Part shown: positions 55,233 through 64,000 of the stretch, one piece after another | How positions within the stretch are numbered: position 1 is the stretch's first letter | Layout of the letters: the number at the start of each line of letters is the position of its first letter | Source of the DNA: Castor canadensis | Lineage: Eukaryota; Chordata; Mammalia; Rodentia; Castoridae | Assembly (NCBI RefSeq): GCF_047511655.1 | Contig: NC_133390.1 | Location: 132,051,583-132,115,582, forward strand | Direction of reading: 5' to 3' | Length of the DNA: 64,000 nt | Program-made: the position numbers and the translations under genes | The notes under the pieces: generated by a model | What the model was told of the DNA's origin: nothing | Databases searched by the model: none | What the model saw: only the letters and a program-made list of their open reading frames with translations

Positions 55233-57546
55233 AATCAACGAAATAGAAACCAAAAAAACCATACAAAGAATTAATGAAACAAAAAGTTGGTTCTTTGAAA
55301 AAATAAACAAGATCGATAGACCCCTGGCAAACCTGACTAAAATGAGGAGAGAAAAAACCCAAATTAGCAGAATTAGGAATGCAAAAGGGGAGATAACAAC
55401 AAACACCATGGAAGTCCAGGAAATCATCAGAGACTACTTTGAGAACCTATATTCAAATAAATTTGAAAATCTAAAAGAAATGGACAGATTTCTAGATACA
55501 TATGATCATCCAAAACTGAACCAAGAAGAAATTAATCACCTGAATAGACCTATAACACAAAATGAAATTGAAGCAGCAATCAAGAGTCTCCCCAAAAAGA
55601 AAAGTCCAGGACCTGATGGATTCTCTGCTGAATTCTATCAGACCTTTAAAGAAGAACTGATACCAACCCTCCTTAAACTGTTCCATGAAATAGAAAGGGA
55701 AGGAAAACTGCCAAACACATTTTATGAAGCCAGTATTACACTTATCCCAAAACCAGGCAAAGACACCTCCAAAAAGGAGAACTATAGGCCAATCTCCTTA
55801 ATGAACATTGATGCAAAAATCCTCAACAAAATAATGGCAAACCGAATTCAGCAACACATCAAAAAGATTATTCACCACGACCAAGTAGGCTTCATCCCAG
55901 GGATGCAGGGGTGGTTCAACATACGAAAATCAATAAATGTAATAAACCACATTAACAGAAGCAAAGACAAAAACCACTTGATCATCTCAATAGATGCAGA
56001 AAAAGCCTTTGATAAGATCCAACATCATTTCATGATAAAAGCTCTAAGAAAACTAGGAATAGAAGGAAAGTAGCTCAACATTATAAAAGCTATATATGAC
56101 AAACCTACAGCCAGCATTATACTTAATGGAGAAAAATTAAGACCATTCCCTCTAAAATCAGGAACCAGACAAGGATGCCCACTATCTCCACTCCTATTCA
56201 ACATAGTACTGGAATTCCTAGCCAGAGCAATTAGGCAAGAAGAAGGAATAAAAGGAATACAAATAGGTAAAGAAACTGTCAAAATATCCCTATTTGCAGA
56301 CGACATGATCCTATACCTTAAAGACCCAAAAAACTCTACTCAGAAGCTTCTAGACATCATCAATAGCTATAGCAAGGTAGCAGGATATAAAATCAACATA
56401 GAAAAATCATTAGCATTTCTATACACTAACAATGAGCAAATGGAAAAAGAATGTATGAAAACAATTCCATTTACAATAGCCTCAAACAAAATCAAATACC
56501 TAGGTGTAAACCTAACAAAAGATGTGAAAGACCTCTACAAGGAAAACTATACACTTCTGAAGAAAGAGACTGAGGAAGACTATAGAAAGTGGAGAGATCT
56601 CCCATGCTCATGGATTGGTAGAATCAACATAGTAAAAATGTCGATACTCCCCAAAGTAATCTACATGTTTAATGCAATTCCCATCAAAATTCCAATGACA
56701 TTCATTAAAGAGATTGAAAAATCTACTGTTAAATTTATATGGAAACACAAGAGGCCACGAATAGCCAAGGCAATACTCAGTCAAAAGAACAATGCAGGAG
56801 GTATCACAATACCTGACTTCAAACTATATTACAAAGCAATAACAATAAAAACAGCATGGTACTGGCACAAAAACAGACATGAAGACCAGTGGAACAGAAT
56901 AGAGGATCCAGATATGAAGCCACACAACTATAAGCAACTTATCTTTGACAAAGGAGCTAAAAATATACGATGGAGAAATAGCAGCCTCTTCAACAAAAAC
57001 TGCTGGGAAAACTGGTTAGCAGTCTGCAAGAAACTGAAACTAGATCCATGTATATCACCCTATACCAAGATTAACTCAAAATGGATCAAGGATCTAAATA
57101 TCAGACCCCAAACTCTTAAGTTGATACAAGAAAGAGTAGGAAATACTCTGGAGTTAGTAGGTATAGGTAAGAACTTTCTCAACGAAACCCCAGCAGCACA
57201 GCAACTAAGAGATAGCATAGATAAATGGGACCTCATAAAACTGAAAAGCTTCTGTTCATCAAAAGAAATGGTCTCTAAACTGAAGAGAACACCCACAGAG
57301 TGGGAGAAAATATTTGCCAACTATACATCAGACAAAGGACTGATAACCAGAATATACAGGGAACTTACAAAACTAAATTCTCCCAAAACTAATGAACCAA
57401 TAAAGAAATGGGCATGTGAACTAAACAGAACTTTCTCAAAAGAAGAAATTCAAATGGCCAGAAAACACATGAAAAAATGCTCACTATCTCTAGCAATAAA
57501 GGAAATGCAAATTAAAACCACGCTAAAATTCAACCTCACCCGTTAG
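55223..57546 (+). pseudogene. L1 ORF2, part 2: reverse transcriptase, with a premature stop
   Basis: In frame 1 the sequence carries RT landmarks in order: [13 protein letters not shown] (about 55610), [16 protein letters not shown] and FADDMILYL (about 56290-56320). A TAG at 56071-56073 interrupts the palm, and the same frame resumes directly after it. The frame ends at TAG 57544 because one base is missing in the C-run just before, near 57540. Confidence 0.92.
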
Positions 57547-58012
57547 AATAGCCATCATCAGCAACACCACCAACAACAGGTGTTGGCGAGGATGCGGGGA
57601 AAAAGGAACCCTCTTACACTGTTGGTGGGAATGTAGACTAGTACAACCACTCTGGAAAAAAATTTGGAGGCTACTTAAAAAGCTGGACATCGATCTACCA
57701 TTTGATCCAGCAATACCACTCTTGGGGATATACCCAAAAGACTGTTACTCCAGAGGCACCTGCACACCCATGTTTATTGCGGCACTATTCACAATAGCCA
57801 AGTTATGGAAACAGCCAAGATGCCCCAGCACTGACAAATGGATTAAGAAAATGTGGTATCTATACACAATGGAATTTTATGCAGCCATGAAGAAGAACGA
57901 AATGTTATCATTCGCTGGTAAATGGATGGAATTGGAGAACATCATTCTGAGTGAGGTTAGCCTGGCCCAAAAGACCAAAAATCGTATGTTCTCCCTCATA
58001 TGTGGACATTAG
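57541..58012 (+). pseudogene. L1 ORF2, part 3: C-terminal cysteine-rich segment
   Basis: In frame 2 the C-terminal part continues: [18 protein letters not shown] (the CCHC-like cysteine pattern) and ends RMFSLICGH then stop at 58010-58012. It is separated from the RT part by the loss of one base near 57540. Confidence 0.9.
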
Positions 58013-58386
58013 ATCAAGGGCAAACACAACAAGGGGATTGGACTATGAGCACATGATAAAAGCGAGAGCACACAAGGGAGGGGTGAGGATAGGTAAGACA
58101 CCTAAAAAACTAGCTAGCATTTGTTGCCCTTAACGCAGAGAAACTAAAGCAGATACCTTAAAGCAACTGAGGCCAATAGGAAAAGGGGAACAGGAACTAG
58201 AGAAAAGTTAGATCAAAAAGAATTAACCTAGAAGGTAACACCCAAGCACAGGAAATCAATGTGAGTCAATGCCCTGTATAGCTATCCTTATCTCAACCAG
58301 CAAAAACCCTTGTTCCTTCCTATTATTGCTTATACTCTCTCTACAACAAAATTAGAAATAAGGGCAAAATAGTTTCTGCTGGGTAT

Positions 58387-58443
58387 TGCGGGGGGATTGG
58401 GAGGGGGCATAGTGGGTGGTAAGGGAGGGGGTGGGGGCAGAGG
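58387..58443 (+). repeat. G-rich tract of L1 3'UTR
   Basis: gcggggggattgggaggggg, then repeated runs to about 58443. A purine/G-rich tract here is a known feature of mammalian L1 3'UTRs and can form quadruplexes. Confidence 0.75.
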
Positions 58444-58479
58444 GGAGAAATGAACCAAGCCTTGTATGCACATATGAAT

Positions 58480-58485
58480 AATAAA
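58480..58485 (+). promoter_or_regulatory. L1 poly(A) signal AATAAA
   Basis: AATAAA followed by an A-rich tail that is interrupted by atatatatgtatatt. Confidence 0.8.
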
Positions 58486-58536
58486 AGAAAAATTAAAAAA
58501 AATATATATGTATATTTAAAAAAAAAGAAAAAAAAA

Positions 58537-58550
58537 AGAAATGATGATGG
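58537..58550. repeat. Target-site duplication of full-length L1, right copy
   Basis: Exact copy of 51333-51346. Confidence 0.88.
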
Positions 58551-58702
58551 ATCGTTACTCTTCTGTGGGGAATGCCCAGAGTTCCCATCTGAATTTGCTG
58601 CATCAAGTTCAATGGAGGGACTGAGCTTGGAAATATGATCTTGGTTGTGGCCCTCAAGGACACAGACATAAGGTTTGAAGACTCACTGTGGACTTTTTAT
58701 CC

Positions 58703-58756
58703 TGCCTCAGCTTCCTAGTGCTGAGATTACAGGTGTGCACCACCATGCGTGGTTCA
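58703..58756 (-). mobile_element. B1 SINE fragment
   Basis: Reversed B1 right end: cctcagcttcctagtgctga, gattacaggtgtgcaccacc. Confidence 0.6.
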
Positions 58757-58827
58757 GATACATTTTTCTATTAACTCATTAAAATAATTTGTAAAACTTG
58801 ATGATTTTTTTGTACAGAAATTTTATT

Positions 58828-58908
58828 TATTTATTTATTCATTTATTTATTTATTATTCATATGTGCATACAATGCTTGGGTCATTTCTCCCCCCTCCGC
58901 CCCCACCT
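58828..58908 (-). mobile_element. (TTTA)n plus about 55-bp L1 3' end fragment
   Basis: Ttta/ttca repeats (58828-58852) are followed by attattcatatgtgcataca, then atgcttgggtcatttctccc and a C-run. This is the same 3' terminus, reversed, as in the two young L1 copies. The word gaaatttt occurs on both sides. It looks like an extremely short L1 insertion. Confidence 0.65.
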
Positions 58909-59304
58909 GAAATTTTTTTTCTTTAATAAAATCCAGTGTGGCTCCATCCATTGGCATACTTTCTTTCCTCCTTTTCACTTCTCAAATGATACATTTCAAG
59001 CATTTGTTAAGCACTTTTGTGGGAGATACTAGTTCTCATTCAGATAGTTTTCAATTTTTACATGGATTCTGATTCTCTCCACATGTGGTTTCCTCCTGTG
59101 CCTGGGTCCTGTGTAATGGTGCTGTGAGCCATGTTGGTGAATTCCCTCAGCATGCTGGCAGGTTTCTAGATAAGATTTTCATCACAGCTTGCTTTATGGG
59201 ATGTCCTGAACATGAGTTCTTTTTAGAAACTCATTCCCAGCTGGATCAAATGCATCCCTCTGATAACTCTCAGCTGGTTTCCTTTTCTTTCTTTTTAAAG
59301 TATT

Positions 59305-59440
59305 ATTTTATTTGACACATAATAATTATACATATTTAGGGGTACATTGTGATGTTTTGATACACGTATACATTGTGTAATGATCAATTTTGGGTATTTA
59401 GTGGCAATAGTCACTTAAACATTTATTTCTTTGTGGCAAG
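59305..59440 (-). mobile_element. Old L1 3'UTR fragment
   Basis: Reversed old L1 3'UTR words: acatatttaggggtacattg, tgttttgatacacgtataca. Confidence 0.55.
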
Positions 59441-59643
59441 AACATTCAAAATCCAATAAAAAGTGGGCAAAAGACTTTTATAGACATTTCTTGATAGGAG
59501 ACATATAAATGCCAATAAGTATAGGAAAAAATGATTACCATCACTAATTATCAGGGAAATGCAAATCTAATCCATAAATACATATCCTCTCACCCCAATC
59601 AGAATGGCCATTGTGAAAAAGACAAAAACAAAACAGAAACAAA
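59441..59643 (+). mobile_element. L1 ORF2 tail fragment
   Basis: aaaaagtgggcaaaagactt, aatgccaataagtatagg and ccaatcagaatggccattgt are in the order of the C-terminal ORF2 of an old L1. It abuts the LTR starting at 59644. Confidence 0.65.
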
Positions 59644-60239
59644 TGTCACCAGGGTTGATAAGGGTTCCAAAGAGGTCCCCAAGACAGAGGGATCCTCTAT
59701 ATGGCCCATGTAGATCTAGCTCTGATTCAGAAAAGAATATCAGGATGAGACACAGGGAAGAGATTAGCAGAGTTTTATTTAGCAAGCAAAGTGAAAGAGG
59801 ACGCTCCAAAGGGTGAGTGTGGGCATTAACAGGCTGGATGCAGTAATTGTTTTTATATCAGGGTATATACACTAACACAGAGTAGGATAGGGGCTTGTCT
59901 TAAAAATTCCTCTGGATAAGGGTTTTCTTTGTTCTGAGCATCTACTGTACTCAATTATTTTTATAGGTACGAAGTTTGATGTTATCAGTCAGGCCTAGAG
60001 ACATTAAGTCTGGTCACTTGTACTAAATCTGGGTGCTTCTGACATAGATGTCTGCTCTCCTTTAACAAGAATCCCTTTTTAATCAAGGGATAAATTTTGT
60101 CAGATGTGCTTATCCAAAACATGGGACAAATTATTAGGGACATATTGAAAGCACTGCTTTTCTGTGCTTATAGCTTAGTGTGTGCTATAGCTTAGTATGG
60201 AAGTGGAGTCTAAGAGAAAAATGCAGGTTTTTTTTGTCA
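59644..60239 (-). mobile_element. LTR of the antisense retroviral remnant
   Basis: On the minus strand it would start TGAC at 60239 and end GACA at 59644, giving TG...CA ends. It contains a TATA-like gatataaaaa and an AATAAA (reverse of 59774-59779) followed by a T/C-rich end. Boundaries are by inspection. Confidence 0.55.
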
Positions 60240-60399
60240 TGTTATTTAGCAATGCAGTGTTTCTTTTAGCTCCCGGTTCTTTGTTCCCATGTCCACATTC
60301 CCTAATCCATCCCAATTTTCCCCCTTAAATAGCATCATGAAGTCTGTTAAATTTGGCCCAGATTTATCTTATATCTTAAGAGGCCATTGTTTAGAGGGC

Positions 60400-60900
60400 C
60401 TCTAAAGATTGGGGGTTTAGAATTGGCTGTCCATGTAGCATTTCAAATGAGCTTAGTTGAAGCATGACTTTTGGTAATGGTCCTAATGTGTAACAAGGCA
60501 ATTGGCAATATTTTTAACGAAGATTCAGAAGTTTCTTGCCATAATTTATTGAGAGTGCTTTTGAGTTGTAAGTTAGCTCTTTCTACTTTGCCTTATGACT
60601 AGGGATACCAGGAGGTATGGAAAAGTTAGTTTAGTACTAGGGCTTTGGAAAGACCCTGAGCTATTTGTGAGAAAAAAGGTGAGTCATTATAACCTTGTAA
60701 TGACAAGGGTAACTCAAACCCAGGAATTAATCTTTTAATAAAGTCTAAGCTACCTCTTGGGCCTTTTCTGTTCATATTGTAAAGGCTTCTATCCATCCAG
60801 AGGGTGTCCACACATACTAAAAAATATTTACATCATGGACATTTAGGTTCTTGAGTGAACTCCAATGGCCAATCTTCTCTCCTTAAGATGGTCACTGGAA
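60400..60900 (-). pseudogene. Retroviral integrase core (remnant)
   Basis: The minus-strand frame at 60811-60626 reads MDTLWMDRSLYNMN, then in a second frame VDTLSGWIEAF is visible, matching the first catalytic region of gammaretroviral integrase. Later IAQGLSKAL fits the core. Frameshifted and stopped. Confidence 0.6.
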
Positions 60901-60929
60901 AGCCAGTCCCCTGACCTCAATGCCAATTT

Positions 60930-61310
60930 ACAGTTTACAAATAATGAGAACAAGGGTTTTGAAGAAAAGAAAATAAGGTTTATTATTCATTAGGCGAAGA
61001 GGAGGACAGGGAGAGTCACCCTCTCAAAGCTCTGTCATTCCACTTCTGAGAGAAAATGCTACTTTTTAAAGGGGAGTTCAGGGGCTCAGCTTGACTACGT
61101 GACAAAACACATGTCTAGAGTGGCTGCTGGCCTTGGTTCTCCAGATGTCTGGGAGCTACATCTCAGAATCTGTATGTGTTGGCTGACAGATTTACTTCTC
61201 TGGTGATCAGAGACAGATAAGGAGTAGAAAACTGCCTGGTTCAATTGAACAGTAAAAGGAGTTAACTTTGGACTCTCCAGCATATAGACAAAGAGAGAAA
61301 AAATGTCAGT
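60930..61310 (-). mobile_element. Nested LTR-like insertion inside the integrase region
   Basis: The integrase reading breaks near 61320 and resumes near 60900. The sequence between has an antisense AATAAA-like signal (reverse of about 60980) and a TTTAAAAAG TATA-like word about 90 bases earlier, as expected for a short LTR. Exact ends not determined. Confidence 0.4.
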
Positions 61311-61671
61311 TTAATTAACAAATGGAGTAAACTGGCCAGCATGTAAGCTGGCTACACCAAAAGTTTTTCCCTTTTATAGTTCCTGTTACAAGACTGTTGG
61401 GCAATGTTAAAAGGAAGAGGGGTTTAAAATTACCTCCTGGGTTATTTTGTACATATGCAGAGCAGGCTCTAGATATCTCTTTTACGGCCATAGAGAGTAC
61501 TTTTCTTCCTAGTGACTGAGAGACCAGCATTGTAAGTGCACCTTGGCCTTGGTGACAGGAGTTATAAAGGCTTTTTGAAATTTTCCATTGATCAGCCTGG
61601 AGTTATTCATATCTTAAGATCATCTTCTTTGATCCACATTCCATGTTCCCCTAACCCATAATCATTTTGTT

Positions 61672-61866
61672 TATTTTTTTTTGCAGTACTGAAGTTTGAA
61701 CTCAGGTCCTACACCTTGAGCCACTCTGCCAGCCCTTTTTTGTGTTGGGTATTTTTGAGATAGGGTCTTGTGAGCAATTTGTCTGAGCTGGCTTTGAACT
61801 GTGATCCTCCTGATCTCTGTCTCCTGAGTAGCTAGGACGACAGGTGTGAGCCACTGGTGCCTGGCT
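61672..61866 (-). mobile_element. B1-dID-like SINE inserted in the retroviral remnant
   Basis: + strand: tRNA module reversed (gaagtttgaactcaggtcc, accttgagccactctgcc), then B1 reversed (gagatagggtcttgtgagc, tcctgagtagctaggacga, gtgtgagccactggtgcc). Confidence 0.8.
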
Positions 61867-61999
61867 TATAATCATTTTTAATTTCAGATTTTTTTTGTCT
61901 ACTTCTGAGTAATAGCGATTATCACATAATTTAGGCATAGAGGTAATTAAAGCCATCTCTACACAGCTGGTCAATTAGTGTCTCAGTAGTGAAGGCATT

Positions 62000-62620
62000 T
62001 CTGTGGTTGATTAGGGAACTTGACTTTTGGTGGCCTTTACAATGAATAGGAACTAGTGAAGGTTCCCATGTGGCCTTTAATAAGGACAAAATTTCAGGCC
62101 TCTGTCGTTTTGGGGAATTATCAGTGGTTGGTAAACTTCATTCTTTCTAAATAGTCATATGAGCATAAAGGAAACTTAGAATCAGTTGGATAATAAGTCT
62201 CTTATTTCCCCTAGTGATGACTGAGTTAGGGCAATTATCTCAGCCTTTTGTACCAAAGTGTTGGGGGGACAGTCTTGGTTTCTCTTACTTTCTGTTGACT
62301 AGCTATTGCATATTCTACCAGTCTCTTTCCTTCCTTCATAAAACTACTTCCATCTGAAAACCATTGTTCCTTAGGATTTTCTCATGGCTCATCTTTTAAG
62401 TCTGGCCTGCTAGAGTACTCTTGACCAATGGTTTTTATGCCAGAATGTGTTAGTTTCTCATCTGGGATAGGTTGGCAGAGCTGAAAATATTATGTTTTTT
62501 TTAAAGTTGCCTCGGGAGTTTCTAGCAACAGAGCCTGATATTTAGTAATTCTTGTAACAGGTACTTAAAAGTGCCTTTGCTGAAAAGCACTGGGTTTTTA
62601 CTTGGGCCCATGAATTAGGT
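62000..62620 (-). pseudogene. Retroviral RNase H (remnant)
   Basis: The minus strand shows D-G-S-S at 62354-62343 in a WFSDGSSFMKEGKR context, the catalytic aspartate region of gammaretroviral RNase H. Downstream fragments continue in several frames to about 62000. Confidence 0.6.
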
Positions 62621-62639
62621 AAAAGCAGGAGAAAAGGTT

Positions 62640-63800
62640 GGCATCCTGGCCTCCACTTTGTATCTATGTTCTCTTCTCTGAGTTCTCTATGCAGTCACTC
62701 CACAAACCCCTTGGAATCCTGGAAGGACAGAACATGCTTACAAGAAGGGATGGAGAAAATTGTCCCCAAGGAAAAGAACATCAAGGCCTCCTCAGGACAG
62801 ACCATCCTCCAGGCAACAGTGACTTGTACATCCTGTCCAGATTGTTTCTCTAAGTGATGATAACCTCTCCCAATCCTCTCCTCAAACCAGGACTGAGATA
62901 ATGATCAACCAGGCCACACCATACTGGAGCTGTTTAACTAGATATACCTTTCACCCTCTGCCCAAATTCGTTGTCTATTTAAACCCAAAGCTCATGTCTA
63001 TACCCCAAAGATGGCTGAAGATGGGCTGAAGGGCTTACTTCGCCTTTTCCAGTGGCGGCCATGATCCTTTTACCATTGTCATCTCTTTATTTGGTGTGTT
63101 GGAGCAAATGGACAGACCTGACATGTGGAAGTGAAATAGGCTAGTAACAGAAAACAAAAACAAAACAAAAGCAAAATAACGTCATGGACTCAACCCAACC
63201 CTCCTCAACAAGGGGTCACTCCATGATGGAATCCTCCTTGTCCCTGCCCAGTACTGTCCTTGGACATCACCTCTTGTGGTCATTTTATGGTCAGGATTGT
63301 AGTTGTAAATTCCCCAAAAAGATAAGGGAGTCTCTTGGTCGGTTCAGACCTGAAAATGCTGCACGTATTTTCTGACTTCTGAATATGACCTCTCATGTAA
63401 AGCTCTCAACTTAAGATCTCATGACTATTCATCTTATCTTATATACACAATTAAGAACCTAGGAACCAGAATAAGCACATGTGCAGAATGCCCCATGTTA
63501 TATAATGACCATGTTAATCAAACCTATTATCCTAGTCCTGCCTCCAAAGACCACCCAGCTTGTTCCCACTGTTTGCCCTTACAATTTATAAGTTTCTCAT
63601 TTGACAAAATTTGGGGCTCCTGAACTATCTGCCAGAGCCCACTCCATCCTCATAGTGTATCTTTCCATATCTGATTTCCCTGCTCAATAAAACTTTGCTC
63701 CTGCTTTGCAATCTGTGTCCCTGTCTAAATATTTGGTCCTGAAACTTAAGACATGAAATTTTCTTGACCAGGGTCTTCTGAGATTACCCAGTGGTAACAG
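62640..63800 (+). mobile_element. LTR-like sequence, + orientation (uncertain)
   Basis: AATAAA at 63686-63691 is followed by gcaatctgtgtccctgtcta and an end near gaaacttaagaca, similar in layout to class I LTR R-U5 regions. A ctatttaaaccc TATA-like word occurs upstream at about 62976. I cannot define the ends or prove one element. Confidence 0.35.
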
Positions 63801-64000
63801 AACCCTTGGGGTTTGGACCTGGGGTTTAAAACTCTAGTTTGAAGCTGAACTTCTGGTAATCATGGATGACCTTTTATTTTTAATATGCTCTTAAATTAAT
63901 GAGGAGTTTGTACTTGTAAGTGGGCTCCCCAAAGTTAACTTGGCAGTTTCTACCAAGAGAGCAGTAGCTGCTATTGCTCATAGTCAACTGGGCCATCCAC
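63801..64000. other. Unassigned right end
   Basis: No feature recognised. It may be internal retroviral sequence following the LTR-like segment. Confidence 0.3.

Larger units (their letters stand above)
51347..58536 (+). mobile_element. Full-length L1 retrotransposon
   Basis: About 7.19 kb between perfect 14-bp duplications: 5'UTR (51347-52947), ORF1 (52948-54150), 50-base spacer, ORF2 (54201-58012, broken three times), 3'UTR with a G-rich tract (58387-58443), AATAAA at 58480-58485 and an interrupted A-rich tail. The start, gacttccaagatggcggc, looks like the YY1-binding start of other L1s. Few lesions indicate a young insertion, though ORF2 is not functional. Confidence 0.95.
59644..62620 (-). 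mobile_element. Class I (gamma-like) endogenous retrovirus remnant, antisense
   Basis: Read on the minus strand: RNase H (about 62600-62000), a SINE insert (61866-61672), integrase N-terminal part (61610-61330), a nested LTR-like piece, integrase core (about 60900-60400), then an LTR (60239-59644). There is almost no space between integrase and LTR, so env is missing. Stops are frequent. It encodes no functional product. Confidence 0.7.

Overview
The window is nuclear DNA from a placental mammal, most likely a rodent outside the mouse/rat group. I see short exons in long introns with mammalian splice signals, many L1 copies, MIR remnants and retroviral remnants. The SINEs join a B1 (7SL-derived) monomer to a tRNA/ID-like module, matching the B1-dID type described in squirrel-related rodents and beavers. 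The tRNA module often ends gagttcaaaccccagtac. I associate that with beaver (Castor), but this species call is inference.

Two protein-coding genes are present, arranged tail to tail. APMAP (+) occupies about 1-17.9 kb. Its last seven coding exons (1438-16929) are visible and encode 345 C-terminal residues of the membrane-anchored beta-propeller protein; the first exons lie upstream of the window. CST7 (-), encoding cystatin F, is complete: four coding exons between 31211 and 22085 give 146 residues. Their poly(A) signals are about 4 kb apart. The order matches human 20p11.21 as I remember it. APMAP is a plasma-membrane/ER esterase-like protein and CST7 is a leukocyte cathepsin inhibitor; nothing here shows that they work together.

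From 31.4 kb to the end I find no host gene. The stretch is a patchwork of transposable elements. They include a (+) retroviral remnant whose pol blocks are in the wrong order (about 33.6-35.9 kb), an old L1 3' half (42.6-44.5 kb), and a young 5'-truncated L1 with a 16-bp target-site duplication (48740-49680). A full-length L1 with a 14-bp duplication follows (51347-58536); its ORF1 is open but its ORF2 has three lesions. An antisense class I retroviral remnant with a nested LTR and a SINE lies at 59.6-62.6 kb, then further LTR-like sequence. APMAP intron 3 carries an L1 inserted into an older L1.

The points most worth checking are a GC-AG intron in APMAP, loss of one of the two N-glycosylation sequons in CST7, the permuted pol order, a three-part SINE architecture seen twice, tandem modules in the L1 5'UTR, and a degenerate 13-14 bp minisatellite. 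I found no evidence for a novel multi-gene system.
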